A DNA stretch of 64,000 bases from Seohaeicola saemankumensis (GTDB lineage Bacteria; Pseudomonadota; Alphaproteobacteria; Rhodobacterales; Rhodobacteraceae): NCBI RefSeq assembly GCF_021021435.1, contig NZ_JAINWI010000010.1, positions 186,001-250,000 of the forward strand. Reading direction: 5' to 3'. The position numbers and the translations under genes are program-made. The notes under the pieces were generated by a model, which was not told where the DNA came from, ran no database searches, and saw nothing but the letters and a program-made list of their open reading frames with translations. Of the stretch, positions 1 through 9,321 are shown in pieces. The stretch's first letter is position 1. The number at the start of each line of letters is the position of its first letter.

Positions 1-733
1 TGGGGGACAGGATCGCGGTATTCACGCCCACAACATCGCCATCCAGATTGAACAGCGGACCGCCCGAGTTGCCGCGATTGATGGCAGCATCGGTCTGGAT
101 ATAATCGTCATAGCTGCCCGACAAGGCACGGTTGCGGGCCGACACGATACCCGCACTGACCGAGAAACCCTGCCCCAGCGGGTTACCCATCGCGACAACC
201 CAGTCACCGACACGGGCTGTATCGCTATCGCCGAATTTCACGAAAGGCAAAGGTTCGTCCGCTTCGACTTTCAGTAGCGCAATGTCGGTGTTCGGATCGG
301 TTCCAACCACCTCGGCGATCAGTGTCTTGCCCGAGAAAAACTCGATGGTGATCTCGTCGGCGCTTTCAATCACGTGGTTATTGGTGACGATAAAACCATC
401 CTCGGAGATTACAAAGCCCGACCCCAAGGCGGAAGACCGCCGCGGACGGTTGCCCGGAGGTGCGTTGCGGTCCTGAAACTCGCGGAAAAATTCCTCGAAA
501 GGGCTGCCTTCGGGGACAATCGGGTTGGGACCGGTCCGGCCCGCCACCGTGGTTGACGTTGTAATATTGACCACCGCAGGGCTGATCTTGTCGGCCAGAT
601 CAGCAAAACTCTCGGGACGCGCCTGCACCTGAACTGCCATCAGCAGCATCATCGCGCTGGCGATCAATCCCGTCCAGAAGGCCCTCATCGTGCCTGACCG
701 TTGATCAGGGATCAAAACAATTGCGTTTTTCAC
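1..733 (-). CDS. degP: Do-family periplasmic serine protease (DegP/DegQ/MucD type), C-terminus cut by window edge
   Basis: This is a periplasmic trypsin-like protease and chaperone of the HtrA family that degrades misfolded envelope proteins. About 244 codons are visible. The catalytic triad can be read as His120 (in NNHVIE), Asp150 (in NTDIALLK) and Ser223 (in RGNSGGPL). An N-terminal hydrophobic segment around residues 20-37 fits a signal peptide. I chose the GTG start at 733 because an AAGGAG Shine-Dalgarno lies 8 bases upstream; an internal ATG at 688 would leave a shorter leader and has no comparable site. The PDZ domains lie outside the window. It follows DUF2065, hflC and hflK on the same strand, an arrangement common in Rhodobacterales and consistent with membrane-protein quality control. 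Confidence 0.95.
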   Translation of the reverse strand, partial: MKNAIVLIPDQRSGTMRAFWTGLIASAMMLLMAVQVQARPESFADLADKISPAVVNITTSTTVAGRTGPNPIVPEGSPFEEFFREFQDRNAPPGNRPRRSSALGSGFVISEDGFIVTNNHVIESADEITIEFFSGKTLIAEVVGTDPNTDIALLKVEADEPLPFVKFGDSDTARVGDWVVAMGNPLGQGFSVSAGIVSARNRALSGSYDDYIQTDAAINRGNSGGPLFNLDGDVVGVNTAILSP

Positions 734-897
734 TCCCGTAACTCCTTTCTTGCTCCAGCGTGTCTGCCAAGCGTTGTTGCATCACGGCACGCCGCGTCAT
801 CCTCGGACCAATTATGTAGTATGCGCGACAGGCAACGCAAAGTCCCGATCCGTTCGCTCAAGAGGGTGTGATAGCAGCGGATCGGGCGGGCGGCACT

Positions 898-1095
898 TCA
901 TGCCCCCAACAATTTCGCCAGCCAGACAAAGGCAACCCCTGCCAGGATCGCCAATAAGCCGAGTGTCCGGCGTGCAGGTTCGGGGATTTCCCGCAGCGCC
1001 GCAAGCAGGGTCTCGATAAGCGAAGGGGCCAGCGCATAGGCCAGCCCCTCCACAATCAGCACCAGCCCGAGGGCCAGAAGCGCCGTTTCGATCAT
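898..1095 (-). CDS. DUF2065 small inner-membrane protein
   Basis: A 65-residue protein of the DUF2065 (YjeT-like) family with two predicted membrane helices, roughly residues 3-20 and 43-62, joined by a short charged loop containing REIPEPARR. Its start codon overlaps the hflC stop in a TAATG arrangement, so translation is probably coupled to hflC. The family has no established function. Its constant place between hflC and degP suggests an accessory role in the HflKC/FtsH quality-control group; that role is inference from position. Confidence 0.88.
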   Translation of the reverse strand: MIETALLALGLVLIVEGLAYALAPSLIETLLAALREIPEPARRTLGLLAILAGVAFVWLAKLLGA

Positions 1096-1982
1096 TACTG
1101 GCGGTCCGCGTTGGGGCGATCCGAGCGCAGGTAATCGAAGAACTGGCTATCAGGCGTCATTACCATCGAGGAATTCCCCCCCTGCAATGCCGCCTCATAG
1201 GCCTGCATCGAGCGGTAGAATGTGAAGAATTCCTGGTTTGCCCCAAATGCTTCGGCCAGAATCGCGTTGCGCTCGGCATCTGCCTCACCACGCGTGATCT
1301 GGGCTTCACGCTCGGACTCGGACAGGGTTTCGACCACGGTACGATCGGCCAGGGCGCGGACACGTTGCGCGGCCTCGTTACCGCGTGCGATCTCGTCTGC
1401 GGCCTCGCGTTCCCGTTCTGCCCGCATCCGCGCAAAGGTAGCGTCAAGGTTCTGGGATGGCAGGTTGGTCTGCTTGAGCCGCACATCGACCACGTCCAGA
1501 CCAAGACCACGCGCGGATGTCTGCGCCTGATCGCGGATACGGTTCATCAGGATGCGGCGATCCTCGGACAGAATTGTATCCGACGTCACCTGATCGGCAC
1601 CCAGCACCTCACGGATCTGTGCATTCAGGATCGACGACAGACGATCCTCGGCGGCGCGCAGACCGCCGACGCCCACGGCCTGCCGGAACTGCACCACATC
1701 AGCGATACGGTAGCGCGCGAAGGCATCGACAACCAGACGACGGTCATCGGATGGTGTCACCTCGATCGTATCGGTGTCGAGCGACAGGATACGGTCGTCA
1801 TAGCGCACGACTTCCTGGATCAACGGGATCTTGAAGGCCAGACCGGGCTCTTCCTTGACGGCCTTGATCTGGCCAAATTGCAGGACCAGCGCCTTTTCAC
1901 GTTCATCGACGACAAAAATCGAGGATAGCGCTGTGGCGATCACAACCACGAGGATGGGAAGAAGAAATGTTGTCTTACGCAT
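1095..1982 (-). CDS. hflC: HflC, SPFH/prohibitin-domain modulator of FtsH
   Basis: HflC forms with HflK a large membrane-anchored complex on the periplasmic side that encloses and modulates the FtsH AAA protease. The 295-residue length is usual. An N-terminal signal anchor (residues 6-24) is followed by the SPFH/band-7 domain starting at VVDEREKALVLQFGQI, and then by a long charged helical region with RMRAEREREAADEIARGNEAA. The gene sits four bases downstream of hflK and overlaps DUF2065, so all three are almost certainly one transcript. Confidence 0.95.
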   Translation of the reverse strand: MRKTTFLLPILVVVIATALSSIFVVDEREKALVLQFGQIKAVKEEPGLAFKIPLIQEVVRYDDRILSLDTDTIEVTPSDDRRLVVDAFARYRIADVVQFRQAVGVGGLRAAEDRLSSILNAQIREVLGADQVTSDTILSEDRRILMNRIRDQAQTSARGLGLDVVDVRLKQTNLPSQNLDATFARMRAEREREAADEIARGNEAAQRVRALADRTVVETLSESEREAQITRGEADAERNAILAEAFGANQEFFTFYRSMQAYEAALQGGNSSMVMTPDSQFFDYLRSDRPNADRQ

Positions 1983-1986
1983 AATC

Positions 1987-3150
1987 TCAATTCCCCTGTG
2001 TTGCAGGTGCGGAACGCCGCAATTCGTTCAACGGCAGATAGGGTACGACACCCTGCCCGCCCTCGCTGCCGATGATCGAGTTGTCCAGAATCGTCTTGTC
2101 GATCTGGCTCATCACCCGCTCCATGGTTTCGATGTACAGACGGCTGCGGGTCACATCTTCGGCTTTTTCATATTCAGCCAGAACCGAACTGAAGCGGCTT
2201 GCCTCACCCAGAGCGTTGTTGACGACCTGTGCGCGATAGCCTTCGGCCTGCTCCAGAATCTGCGCAGCCTCACCACGGGCTTCCGCCAGAACGCGGTTGG
2301 CATAGGCATCGGCCTGACGCTGCAGACGGTCACGCTCCTGCTCGGCGGCCTGCACTTCACGGAAGCTGTCGATCACCTCGGCGGGCGGGTCGGCCTTGTC
2401 GAGGTTGACACGGACAATCGTGATCCCGCTCTGGTACTGATCCATCGTGGCCTGAATGTTCTGCATCGCTGTATCGGCGATCAGACCACGGTCACGGTTG
2501 AGGATCGGTGCAAGGGTCGACGCCGCGATGATCTCGCGCATCACGGATTCAGACACGGCCTGAACCGTCAGTTGCGGATCGCGGATGTTGAACAAAACCT
2601 GCGACGGATCGTTGATGTTCCAGACCACCTGGAAGTTGATGTCGACGATATTGGCATCCGTGGTCAGCATCAGGCCAGCTTCCTGCCCGCCGCGCGACAT
2701 CCCGATGCTTTCGGTCCGTTCCGAGGTGACATTCACAACTTCGGCGGTCACCAGAGGCCAAGGTGCGAAGTTCAGACCGGGATTACCGATCTTGTAGAAC
2801 TCGCCCAGAAACAGCTCGACCGATTGTTCTTCGGGACGCACTGTGTAGAAACTTGAGAATGCCCAAAGGCCGATAGCCGCCAGAATTCCCAGACCAACGG
2901 TAGAGCGTGTGAAGAGCGGACCGCGCGATCCCCCGTCACCCGAACCGCCACCCTGACCGTTCCGGCCGCCGCGACCGCCCATCAGGACGCGCAATTGTTC
3001 CTGACCCTTGCGCATAAGCTCGTCGATTTCGGGGATTTGCGGCCCGCCTTCATCGCTGGGGCGTCGTCCACCACCATTGTTGCGACGATCATCGTCGCCG
3101 CCTTTGTTGCCGCCGCCGCCGCCCCATGGGCCGCCCGAATTTCCAGCCAT
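1987..3150 (-). CDS. hflK: HflK, SPFH/prohibitin-domain modulator of FtsH
   Basis: Partner of HflC in the FtsH-modulating complex. The 387-residue protein has the typical Gly/Asn-rich cytoplasmic N-terminus (residues 1-75, with GGPWGGGGGNKGG), a single membrane helix near residues 80-101, then the SPFH domain beginning at VRPEEQSVELFLGEF and an Ala/Glu/Arg-rich coiled region (residues 270-330). It is the first gene of the hflK-hflC-DUF2065 string and starts 78 bases after the glutathione reductase stop, so the cluster could share upstream transcription or have its own promoter in that gap. Confidence 0.95.
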   Translation of the reverse strand: MAGNSGGPWGGGGGNKGGDDDRRNNGGGRRPSDEGGPQIPEIDELMRKGQEQLRVLMGGRGGRNGQGGGSGDGGSRGPLFTRSTVGLGILAAIGLWAFSSFYTVRPEEQSVELFLGEFYKIGNPGLNFAPWPLVTAEVVNVTSERTESIGMSRGGQEAGLMLTTDANIVDINFQVVWNINDPSQVLFNIRDPQLTVQAVSESVMREIIAASTLAPILNRDRGLIADTAMQNIQATMDQYQSGITIVRVNLDKADPPAEVIDSFREVQAAEQERDRLQRQADAYANRVLAEARGEAAQILEQAEGYRAQVVNNALGEASRFSSVLAEYEKAEDVTRSRLYIETMERVMSQIDKTILDNSIIGSEGGQGVVPYLPLNELRRSAPATQGN

Positions 3151-3228
3151 TTACCTGTGTTCCCCTAGTTGTCTTCTTTTCAACGGTTCTAAATACCTGC
3201 CCCTTACCTGTGAGGCCGGCGCGAAATT

Positions 3229-4587
3229 TCAAGCCGTGCGGACCGGTGATTTCATGGTCACGATCTCTTCCGACATGGTGGGATGAACGGCAACCGTACG
3301 GTCAAAATCCTCTTTTGTTGCCCCCATCTTGATCGCAATGCCTGCAAGCTGGATCATTTCACCCGCTCCGGGCGCGACGATATGACAGCCCATTACCCGT
3401 CGTGTCGCCTGGCTGACAACCAGTTTCATCAGCACACGCTGCTTGCTGCCCGCAAAGGCTGTCTGCATCGGCTTGAAGGAAGTGCAGTAGATCTCGACCG
3501 GTTCGATGTCGCGGGCGGCTTCTTCGGACAGGCCAATGGTGCCCATTTCGGGTTGTGTAAAAATGGCGGTCGGGATCAGGTCGTGATCCACGGGTGTCGG
3601 ATTGCCGCCGAACACTGTCTCGACAAAGGCCATCCCCTCGCGGATCGCGACAGGCGTCAGGTTCACCCGGTCGGTCACATCGCCCACCGCATAGATCGAC
3701 GGGACAGCGGATTGCGAATACTTGTCGACCAGAACCTGCCCGTTGCGGCCCAGTTCAAGGCCCAGCGCCTCGAGCCCCATGTTTTCGGTATTGGGGGCAC
3801 GACCTGTGGCGAACATCACCTGATCGAACAGTTCTTCATCCCCGTTGGTAGCTTTGACCCGCAGGCCCGACTTGTCACGTTCCAGCGACAGGATATTGGT
3901 GCCAAGATGCAGCCTGATGCCATTTTGCTGCATTTCCTCGGCAACAAGGCCGCGCGCCTCGTCATCGAATCCGCGCAGGACCTGCGCGCCGCGGTAATAT
4001 TGCGTGACCTCGACACCCAGTCCGTTGAGGATACAGGCGAATTCACATGCGATATATCCACCGCCGATGATCAGCATGGATTTGGGCAGCGCGTCCAGAT
4101 GGAAGATATCGTTCGAGGTGATCGCCAGTTCCGCCCCCGGCATCTCGGGTTTGACGGGTCGCCCGCCCATGGCGAGCAGGATATGCTTGGCGGTCTTGCG
4201 GCGTCCATCGGCCAGTTCCACGGTATGCGGATCGACCAATGTAGCACGGGTATCAAAGGTCTCGACACCGTTGGATTTCAGCAGGTTGCGATAGATGCCT
4301 TCCAGACGGTCCAGTTCGGCATGCAGGCTGGTGCGGAACTTCGTCCAGTCAAACGCCCCCGCCTGCAAATCCCAGCCATAGGCCCGCGCCTCGTCGACGA
4401 CACCGGCGTATTCGCTGGCAAACACCATCAGCTTTTTAGGCACGCAGCCACGGATCACGCAGGTGCCACCATAGCGGTCTTCCTCGGCCAGCGCCACGCG
4501 CACACCGCGCTGAGCGGCCACACGCGCCGCGCGTACACCGCCAGAACCGCCACCAATGACGAACAGATCATAGTCGAAATCGCTCAT
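3229..4587 (-). CDS. gor: Glutathione-disulfide reductase
   Basis: This flavoenzyme reduces oxidised glutathione with NADPH in the cytoplasm. At 452 residues it has the normal length. The FAD-binding motif GGGSGGVRAAR begins at residue 12. The redox disulfide is Cys43/Cys48 in GGTCVIRGCVPKK, the NAD(P)-binding fold starts near IIGGGYIACEFA, and the C-terminal active-site His-Glu pair is in AVHPTMSEEIV. It is the first gene of the leftward group gor-hflK-hflC-DUF2065-degP. Related pyridine-nucleotide disulfide oxidoreductases such as mercuric reductase are unlikely because the C-terminal HPTMSEE motif is typical of glutathione reductase. Confidence 0.95.
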   Translation of the reverse strand: MSDFDYDLFVIGGGSGGVRAARVAAQRGVRVALAEEDRYGGTCVIRGCVPKKLMVFASEYAGVVDEARAYGWDLQAGAFDWTKFRTSLHAELDRLEGIYRNLLKSNGVETFDTRATLVDPHTVELADGRRKTAKHILLAMGGRPVKPEMPGAELAITSNDIFHLDALPKSMLIIGGGYIACEFACILNGLGVEVTQYYRGAQVLRGFDDEARGLVAEEMQQNGIRLHLGTNILSLERDKSGLRVKATNGDEELFDQVMFATGRAPNTENMGLEALGLELGRNGQVLVDKYSQSAVPSIYAVGDVTDRVNLTPVAIREGMAFVETVFGGNPTPVDHDLIPTAIFTQPEMGTIGLSEEAARDIEPVEIYCTSFKPMQTAFAGSKQRVLMKLVVSQATRRVMGCHIVAPGAGEMIQLAGIAIKMGATKEDFDRTVAVHPTMSEEIVTMKSPVRTA

Positions 4588-4810
4588 GTGGTCCCTCTGC
4601 CTTGATCGCGCACAGGTATTTCACATCACAACACGAAGGGCCAGAGAAAGCGGCGACCCTTGCGATCACATGGGGCTGAACGATGGCCACCCTGTCGGAC
4701 CGCACACCTGACGCGAACAAGCCCCGTCAACAAACCATCATCGCAGTGTCACGTCTTGTTCATGTCCGCTGCCTACCGCTGCCCCGGAACATGCGATCAA
4801 AGGAGACAAC

Positions 4811-5626
4811 ATGTCACTTCCCGTCATCGGTGCAGCCCTTGGAACTGCCGGACTTGAAACCTGGCGCGACTGGATTCTTGACAAGAACCGCGACCTTGAA
4901 TTGCAGGCTTTCCACACAGCCGCTGTTCTGGACGGTGACTGGAGCGCCGAAGCCGCGCATACCCTCAAGCTGCTGGATGGATATTCGGGGCGTCTGGGCA
5001 TTCACGGGCCGTTCTGGGGTTTCACAATCGGCACCTCGGACCCCGATGTGCAAAAGATCGTCGCCCGGCGCATGGATCAGGGGCTGGGTATCTGCGCCGC
5101 TCTGGGTGCAACCCAGATGGTCATCCACTCGCCCTATACGACATGGGATTACAACAATATCGACAACTACCCCGAAAACCGCCGCAACCTGATGGACAAT
5201 GTCCATGCCTGTATCGGTGCTGCCGTCAAACGGGCTGCAGATCAGGGCGTGACACTGGTGATGGAGAATATCGAGGATATCGACCCGCTTGATCGCAAAC
5301 GGTTGGTGGAAAGCTTCGCGTCACCTGCGCTGAAGCTGTCGATCGACACAGGCCACGCGCACTATGCCCATGGCAGCAATGGCGCACCGCCCGTGGATTA
5401 CTTCGTGACCGCAGCGGGCGATCTGCTGGACCATATCCATTTGCAAGATGCCGAAGGCTATGCCGACCGCCACTGGGCCATCGGAGAGGGTACGATCCGC
5501 TGGCACGCCGTCTTCCGCGCTATCGCCGCACTGCAGGTCAAGCCGCGCCTGATCCTCGAACTGCGCGACAAAGCGGGGATTGGCGCGTCGATGGCCACTC
5601 TCGAAGAGATGGGGCTGGGACAGTGA
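4811..5626 (+). CDS. Xylose-isomerase-like TIM-barrel sugar phosphate isomerase/epimerase
   Basis: A 271-residue protein of the AP-endonuclease-2/xylose-isomerase-like TIM-barrel family. Metal-binding segments are visible in order: VMENIED, SIDTGHAHYAHG, DHIHLQDAEGYADRHW and LILELRD, giving the usual Glu-Asp-His-Glu ligand set. The substrate cannot be deduced. The start is fixed by AAAGGAGACAAC directly before the ATG. It overlaps the next gene by four bases, and the pair is closed by a strong terminator, so the two products probably act together, perhaps on a sugar phosphate or a phosphodiester. Confidence 0.85.
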   Translation: MSLPVIGAALGTAGLETWRDWILDKNRDLELQAFHTAAVLDGDWSAEAAHTLKLLDGYSGRLGIHGPFWGFTIGTSDPDVQKIVARRMDQGLGICAALGATQMVIHSPYTTWDYNNIDNYPENRRNLMDNVHACIGAAVKRAADQGVTLVMENIEDIDPLDRKRLVESFASPALKLSIDTGHAHYAHGSNGAPPVDYFVTAAGDLLDHIHLQDAEGYADRHWAIGEGTIRWHAVFRAIAALQVKPRLILELRDKAGIGASMATLEEMGLGQ

Positions 5627-6453
5627 CCGGATCGCTCAAGCTGGTCATCATGTCTGACCTGCATATTGTGCCGCAGGGCGAGGTATCGAACACGCTGGAC
5701 ACCGCGGCGCGGTTGCAAGCAGCAGTGGACAGCGTCAACACCCATCATGCTGACGCCGATCTGTGCATTCTGGCAGGCGATCTGGCCGATCTGGGCGAAG
5801 CCGCAGCCTATACGCGCCTGCGCGACATCATCGCGCCACTGGTGATCGAATCCCATCTGATGCTGGGCAATCACGATGACCGGCCTGTGTTTCTGGACGT
5901 GTTCGGACAGGCTCATGCCGATGAGAACGGGCATGTGCAAAAGGTTATCGACATCAAGGGCCACCGGATTGTCCTGCTGGACAGCACCGAACCGGGAGTC
6001 GTTGAGGGTGTGATCTGCCAGACAAGGCAGGACTGGTTGCAAGCGCGGCTGGACGAGGCGCGCGACCGGCCCGTGATCGTGATCGTGCATCATCACGTTC
6101 TGCCGCTGGCGATGCCCGTCGACAGCATCATCCTGCGCGACGGTGCAGGCCTTGTGGATGTGCTGCGCAGTCATCCCGATATCCGGCAGGTGATTGCGGG
6201 ACATGTGCATATCACCACGACAGGTATCTGGCACGGCGTGCCTTTCACGACTCTTGCAGGCGGGCACTACAATGTCAGCGTCAACCTGCCCGGCCATGCC
6301 ACCCCGCAGGAGCGGTTGGAAGGACCAGGGCAATATGCCGTGGTTTTGGCAGATCATGACAGTTGCGTGGTGCATTTCGAGAGCTTTCTTGACCGCCACC
6401 CCGTGATTGCCGCCGACAATTTCGGCAGGATGCGGGCAGATCGCCGTTTATAA
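5623..6453 (+). CDS. Class III cyclic-nucleotide-phosphodiesterase-like metallophosphoesterase
   Basis: A 276-residue calcineurin-like phosphoesterase. All five binuclear-metal motifs are visible in order: MSDLHIV, AGDLADLG, LGNHDDR, HHHVLP and GHVHITTTGIWHG. This set and length match the CpdA/GpdQ group, which hydrolyses cyclic nucleotides or glycerophosphodiesters. The gene is translationally coupled to the upstream isomerase/epimerase by a four-base overlap. That context favours a catabolic phosphodiesterase over cAMP signalling, but the substrate is open. Confidence 0.88.
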   Translation: MTGSLKLVIMSDLHIVPQGEVSNTLDTAARLQAAVDSVNTHHADADLCILAGDLADLGEAAAYTRLRDIIAPLVIESHLMLGNHDDRPVFLDVFGQAHADENGHVQKVIDIKGHRIVLLDSTEPGVVEGVICQTRQDWLQARLDEARDRPVIVIVHHHVLPLAMPVDSIILRDGAGLVDVLRSHPDIRQVIAGHVHITTTGIWHGVPFTTLAGGHYNVSVNLPGHATPQERLEGPGQYAVVLADHDSCVVHFESFLDRHPVIAADNFGRMRADRRL

Positions 6454-6473
6454 ATCAAAGCCTTACAGGGTTT

Positions 6474-6502
6474 GGCCGTGGGATAATCCCGCGGCCTTTT
6501 TT
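6474..6502 (+). terminator. Rho-independent terminator after the phosphoesterase gene
   Basis: The hairpin GGCCGTGGGA-TAA-TCCCGCGGCC has ten pairs (one of them G-T) and is followed by six T residues. It lies 20 bases past the stop of the metallophosphoesterase gene and separates this pair from the ABC importer unit. Confidence 0.9.
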
Positions 6503-6580
6503 GCATGGGCAAGGCCAGACCATGACTATCAACCGGACGCGCAAGCCCTGTCGCATATTTGAATCATCACCGTCAGCAAA

Positions 6581-6620
6581 GGGTCATGCAGGCGTCATTC
6601 AGGGTTCACCGCAGGGTCAT
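6581..6620 (+). promoter_or_regulatory. Candidate GGGTCAT direct repeats upstream of the ABC importer
   Basis: GGGTCAT occurs at 6581-6587 and again at 6614-6620, 33 bases apart (about three helical turns), with a related GGGTTCA at 6602-6608 between them. They lie 64-103 bases before the substrate-binding-protein start. A regulator site is possible; no regulator gene is adjacent. Confidence 0.3.
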
Positions 6621-6683
6621 AGTTTGGGGTGCAGATGGGGACCAAGACCCCAGCCCTGCCAAATATTATCAGGAGATGCCCCT

Positions 6684-8315
6684 ATGTTGATCACCCGCCG
6701 CAACACTCTTAGACTGGGCGCTGCCGCTGCTGGCAGCCTTGCCATGCCGCGCCTTGCCTTCGGTCAGGCTGGCCGCCCCTCGATCACGATTGCTGTGCAG
6801 AAGATCGTCAACTCCAATACGCTTGACGTGCTGCGCGAGCAGTCCAATGTCGGCGAGCGCGTCTTTTTCGGCTCGATCTGGGAATCGCTGATCGGGCGCA
6901 ACCTGCGCGGACAGCTTGAGGCCCAGCCGATGCTGGCGACGGAATGGAAGCGTATCGACGATCAGACAGTCGAATTGAAGTTGCGCGAGGGCGTGCGCTT
7001 TCACAATGGTGACGAGATGACCGCCGAGGATGTGGCCTTCACCTTCTCGCGCGAGCGGATGTTCGGCGACACCGAACCCAAGAACCGCACCACAATCAAG
7101 GCATTCGAGGCTATCCCGACACCGCGCGCGGGCAAGGAACTGCCGCCCGAGGTGCCCGCTGTGGCCCGTCGCGCATGGCCCGATCTGGCGCGCGTCGATA
7201 TCGTGGACAAATACACGGTGCGTTTCGTCAACTCGACACCCGACGTGACGCTGGAAGGCCGTCTGCTGCGCTATGGTTCCGACATCATGTCGCGGCGCGG
7301 TTGGGAAGACTCCGCCTCCTATCTGGATTGGGCGCGCAAGCCCGTCACCACCGGCCCCTACAAGGTGGAACGCTTTGTTCCGGATACCGAATTGCTGCTG
7401 GTCTCGCATGACGACTATTGGGGTGGTCTGCCGCCTCTGGCGTCGATCCGCTTTATCGAGGTTCCCGAAGTTGCCAGCCGCGTCAACGGCTTGCTGTCGG
7501 GCGAATACCAGTTCGCCTGCGATATCCCCCCCGACCTGATCGGCGAAGTCGAATCCAATGCCGGTTTCGAGGTGCAGGGTGGCACCGTTCTGAACCATCG
7601 CCTGACGGTCTTCGACAAGAACCATGCCCAACTGGCTGATCCGCGCGTGCGGCGTGCCATGACACATGCAGTGGATCGCCAGGCCATCGTTGACAGCCTC
7701 TGGGCAGGCCGCACCGTGGTGCCTGCGGGTCTGCAATGGCCCTATTACGACGACATGTTCCACGCCGACTGGACCGTGCCAGAGTATAATCCCGAACTGG
7801 CGATAAGCCTGCTGAAAGAGGCAGGTTACAAAGGCGATACGATCCCCTACCGACTGCTGAACAACTACTACACCAACCAGAATGCCACCGCGCAGATTCT
7901 GGTCGAGATGTGGAAGTCTGTAGGCCTGAACGTGCAGATCGAATCCAAGGAAAACTGGGCGCAGATCATGGAGCGCGGCGAGACACGGGCGATCCGCGAC
8001 TGGTCTAATTCGGCCCCCTTCAATGATCCGGTGTCGTCCATTGTCAACCAGCACGGTCCCAATGGCCAGCAGCAACAAATCGGCGAATGGACCAATGCCG
8101 AAATGAACGAGTTGTGCTATTTCCTTGAAACATCGTTGGACCGCCCCGCACGGCGCAAGGCTTTCCGCCGGATGCTGGAAATTTGCGAGCGCGAAGACCC
8201 AGCCTATTCCGTACTGCACCAGAACGCGACCTTCACGGCCAAATCACGTGCGATCACATGGCAGGCATCCCCTGCTTTCGCGATGGATTTCGGCCCCGGT
8301 AATTTCGCGGTCTGA
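6684..8315 (+). CDS. Opp/Dpp-type ABC importer, periplasmic substrate-binding protein (SBP_bac_5)
   Basis: A 543-residue family 5 extracytoplasmic solute-binding protein that delivers a ligand to the adjacent permeases. The N-terminus MLITRRNTLRLGAAAAG carries a twin-arginine pair and a hydrophobic stretch ending near AFGQA, so Tat export is likely. The family core is visible at VELKLREGVRFHNGDEMTAEDVAFTF and TTGPYKVERF. I start it at the ATG 6684 with AGGAG nine bases upstream; a longer in-frame extension to 6501 covers the terminator and is not plausible. Ligand classes in this family include peptides, nickel chelates, opines and glycosides; the downstream CoA-ligase and dehydrogenase point to a carboxylic compound. 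Confidence 0.92.
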   Translation: MLITRRNTLRLGAAAAGSLAMPRLAFGQAGRPSITIAVQKIVNSNTLDVLREQSNVGERVFFGSIWESLIGRNLRGQLEAQPMLATEWKRIDDQTVELKLREGVRFHNGDEMTAEDVAFTFSRERMFGDTEPKNRTTIKAFEAIPTPRAGKELPPEVPAVARRAWPDLARVDIVDKYTVRFVNSTPDVTLEGRLLRYGSDIMSRRGWEDSASYLDWARKPVTTGPYKVERFVPDTELLLVSHDDYWGGLPPLASIRFIEVPEVASRVNGLLSGEYQFACDIPPDLIGEVESNAGFEVQGGTVLNHRLTVFDKNHAQLADPRVRRAMTHAVDRQAIVDSLWAGRTVVPAGLQWPYYDDMFHADWTVPEYNPELAISLLKEAGYKGDTIPYRLLNNYYTNQNATAQILVEMWKSVGLNVQIESKENWAQIMERGETRAIRDWSNSAPFNDPVSSIVNQHGPNGQQQQIGEWTNAEMNELCYFLETSLDRPARRKAFRRMLEICEREDPAYSVLHQNATFTAKSRAITWQASPAFAMDFGPGNFAV

Positions 8316-8319
8316 TCCG

Positions 8320-9321
8320 ATGAAAACACCACTGGTCAAGATAGAAGACCTGAACGTTGCCTTCGACGGTGCTCCAGCGGTGCGCGGGGTGGACCTTGCG
8401 GTCCACCCCGGCGAAGCGCTTGGTATCGTCGGGGAATCCGGTTCCGGCAAATCCGTCACATGGCTGGCCGCGTTGCGGTTGTTGCCCGGCAAGGCCCAAG
8501 TGCAGGGACGCGTGCTACTGGATGGCACCGATCTGCTGGCCCGACCGATCCCCGATGTGGAACGCATCAGAGGCGGGCGCATCGGGATCATCTTTCAGGA
8601 CCCGTCTTCGGCGCTCAACCCCGTCCTGTCGATCCGTCGCCAGATGTCCGAAGTGCTGGCCCTGCATCGCGGCCTGTCCGGTGCTGCGCTGAAAGCCGAG
8701 GCAAAACGCCTGCTGGATCTGGTGGGTATTCCCGACGCCGAGGGACGCCTGAACTCCTACCCGCATGAAATGTCGGGCGGACAGAACCAGCGCGTGATGA
8801 TCGCGATGGCCTTGGCCGGACAACCTGACCTGTTGATCGCGGACGAGCCGACCACGGCGCTGGATGTGACCATTCAGGCGCAGATTCTTGATCTTTTGCA
8901 ACTCATCAGGCGCGAACTGGGCATGGCGCTTGTGCTGATCAGCCATGATCTGGGCGTTGTCGCGGAAAACTGCGAGCGCGTGGCCGTCATGTATGCGGGC
9001 CGTATCGTCGAGACAGGTCCCGCCGATGCGATCTTCTCACAGCCCCGCCATCCCTACGCGCGCGGCTTGATCGATGCCCTGCCGACCCTGGCCGACACGC
9101 GCCGCCTGACCGCCATTCCCGGCGTCGTGCCCGATCCGCGCGACATGCCGCGCGGCTGTGCTTTTGGGCCCCGTTGCGCCCATGCAGCGCCTGTTTGTCT
9201 TTTGAAAGAGCCGCCTTTGAAGGTGGTCAAACCGGGCCGGCGCGTGGCCTGCGCCCGCCCTGAACTGGTCCTGCAGACGCCCGCGCGAACGCCGCCTGTG
9301 ATAGCCGAGGTGTCATCGTGA
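8320..9321 (+). CDS. Opp/Dpp-type ABC importer, first ATPase (DppD-like)
   Basis: A 333-residue ATP-binding subunit that powers the importer. Walker A GESGSGKS is at residues 38-45, the ABC signature is MSGGQNQR, Walker B is [12 protein letters not shown], and the C-terminal oligopeptide/dipeptide extension contains [15 protein letters not shown]. It starts four bases after the stop of the binding-protein gene, and its stop overlaps the GTG start of the second ATPase by four bases. A longer in-frame reading from 8125 would run into the binding-protein gene and is rejected. Confidence 0.93.
   Translation: MKTPLVKIEDLNVAFDGAPAVRGVDLAVHPGEALGIVGESGSGKSVTWLAALRLLPGKAQVQGRVLLDGTDLLARPIPDVERIRGGRIGIIFQDPSSALNPVLSIRRQMSEVLALHRGLSGAALKAEAKRLLDLVGIPDAEGRLNSYPHEMSGGQNQRVMIAMALAGQPDLLIADEPTTALDVTIQAQILDLLQLIRRELGMALVLISHDLGVVAENCERVAVMYAGRIVETGPADAIFSQPRHPYARGLIDALPTLADTRRLTAIPGVVPDPRDMPRGCAFGPRCAHAAPVCLLKEPPLKVVKPGRRVACARPELVLQTPARTPPVIAEVSS

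Noticed and set aside
3283-4605. 440-codon open frame on the plus strand
   Set aside because: It is antisense to glutathione reductase, whose motifs are unmistakable; the plus-strand product has no recognisable domain.
6669-8219. 516-codon open frame on the minus strand
   Set aside because: Antisense to the ABC substrate-binding protein gene; it is a composition effect of GC-rich third positions.
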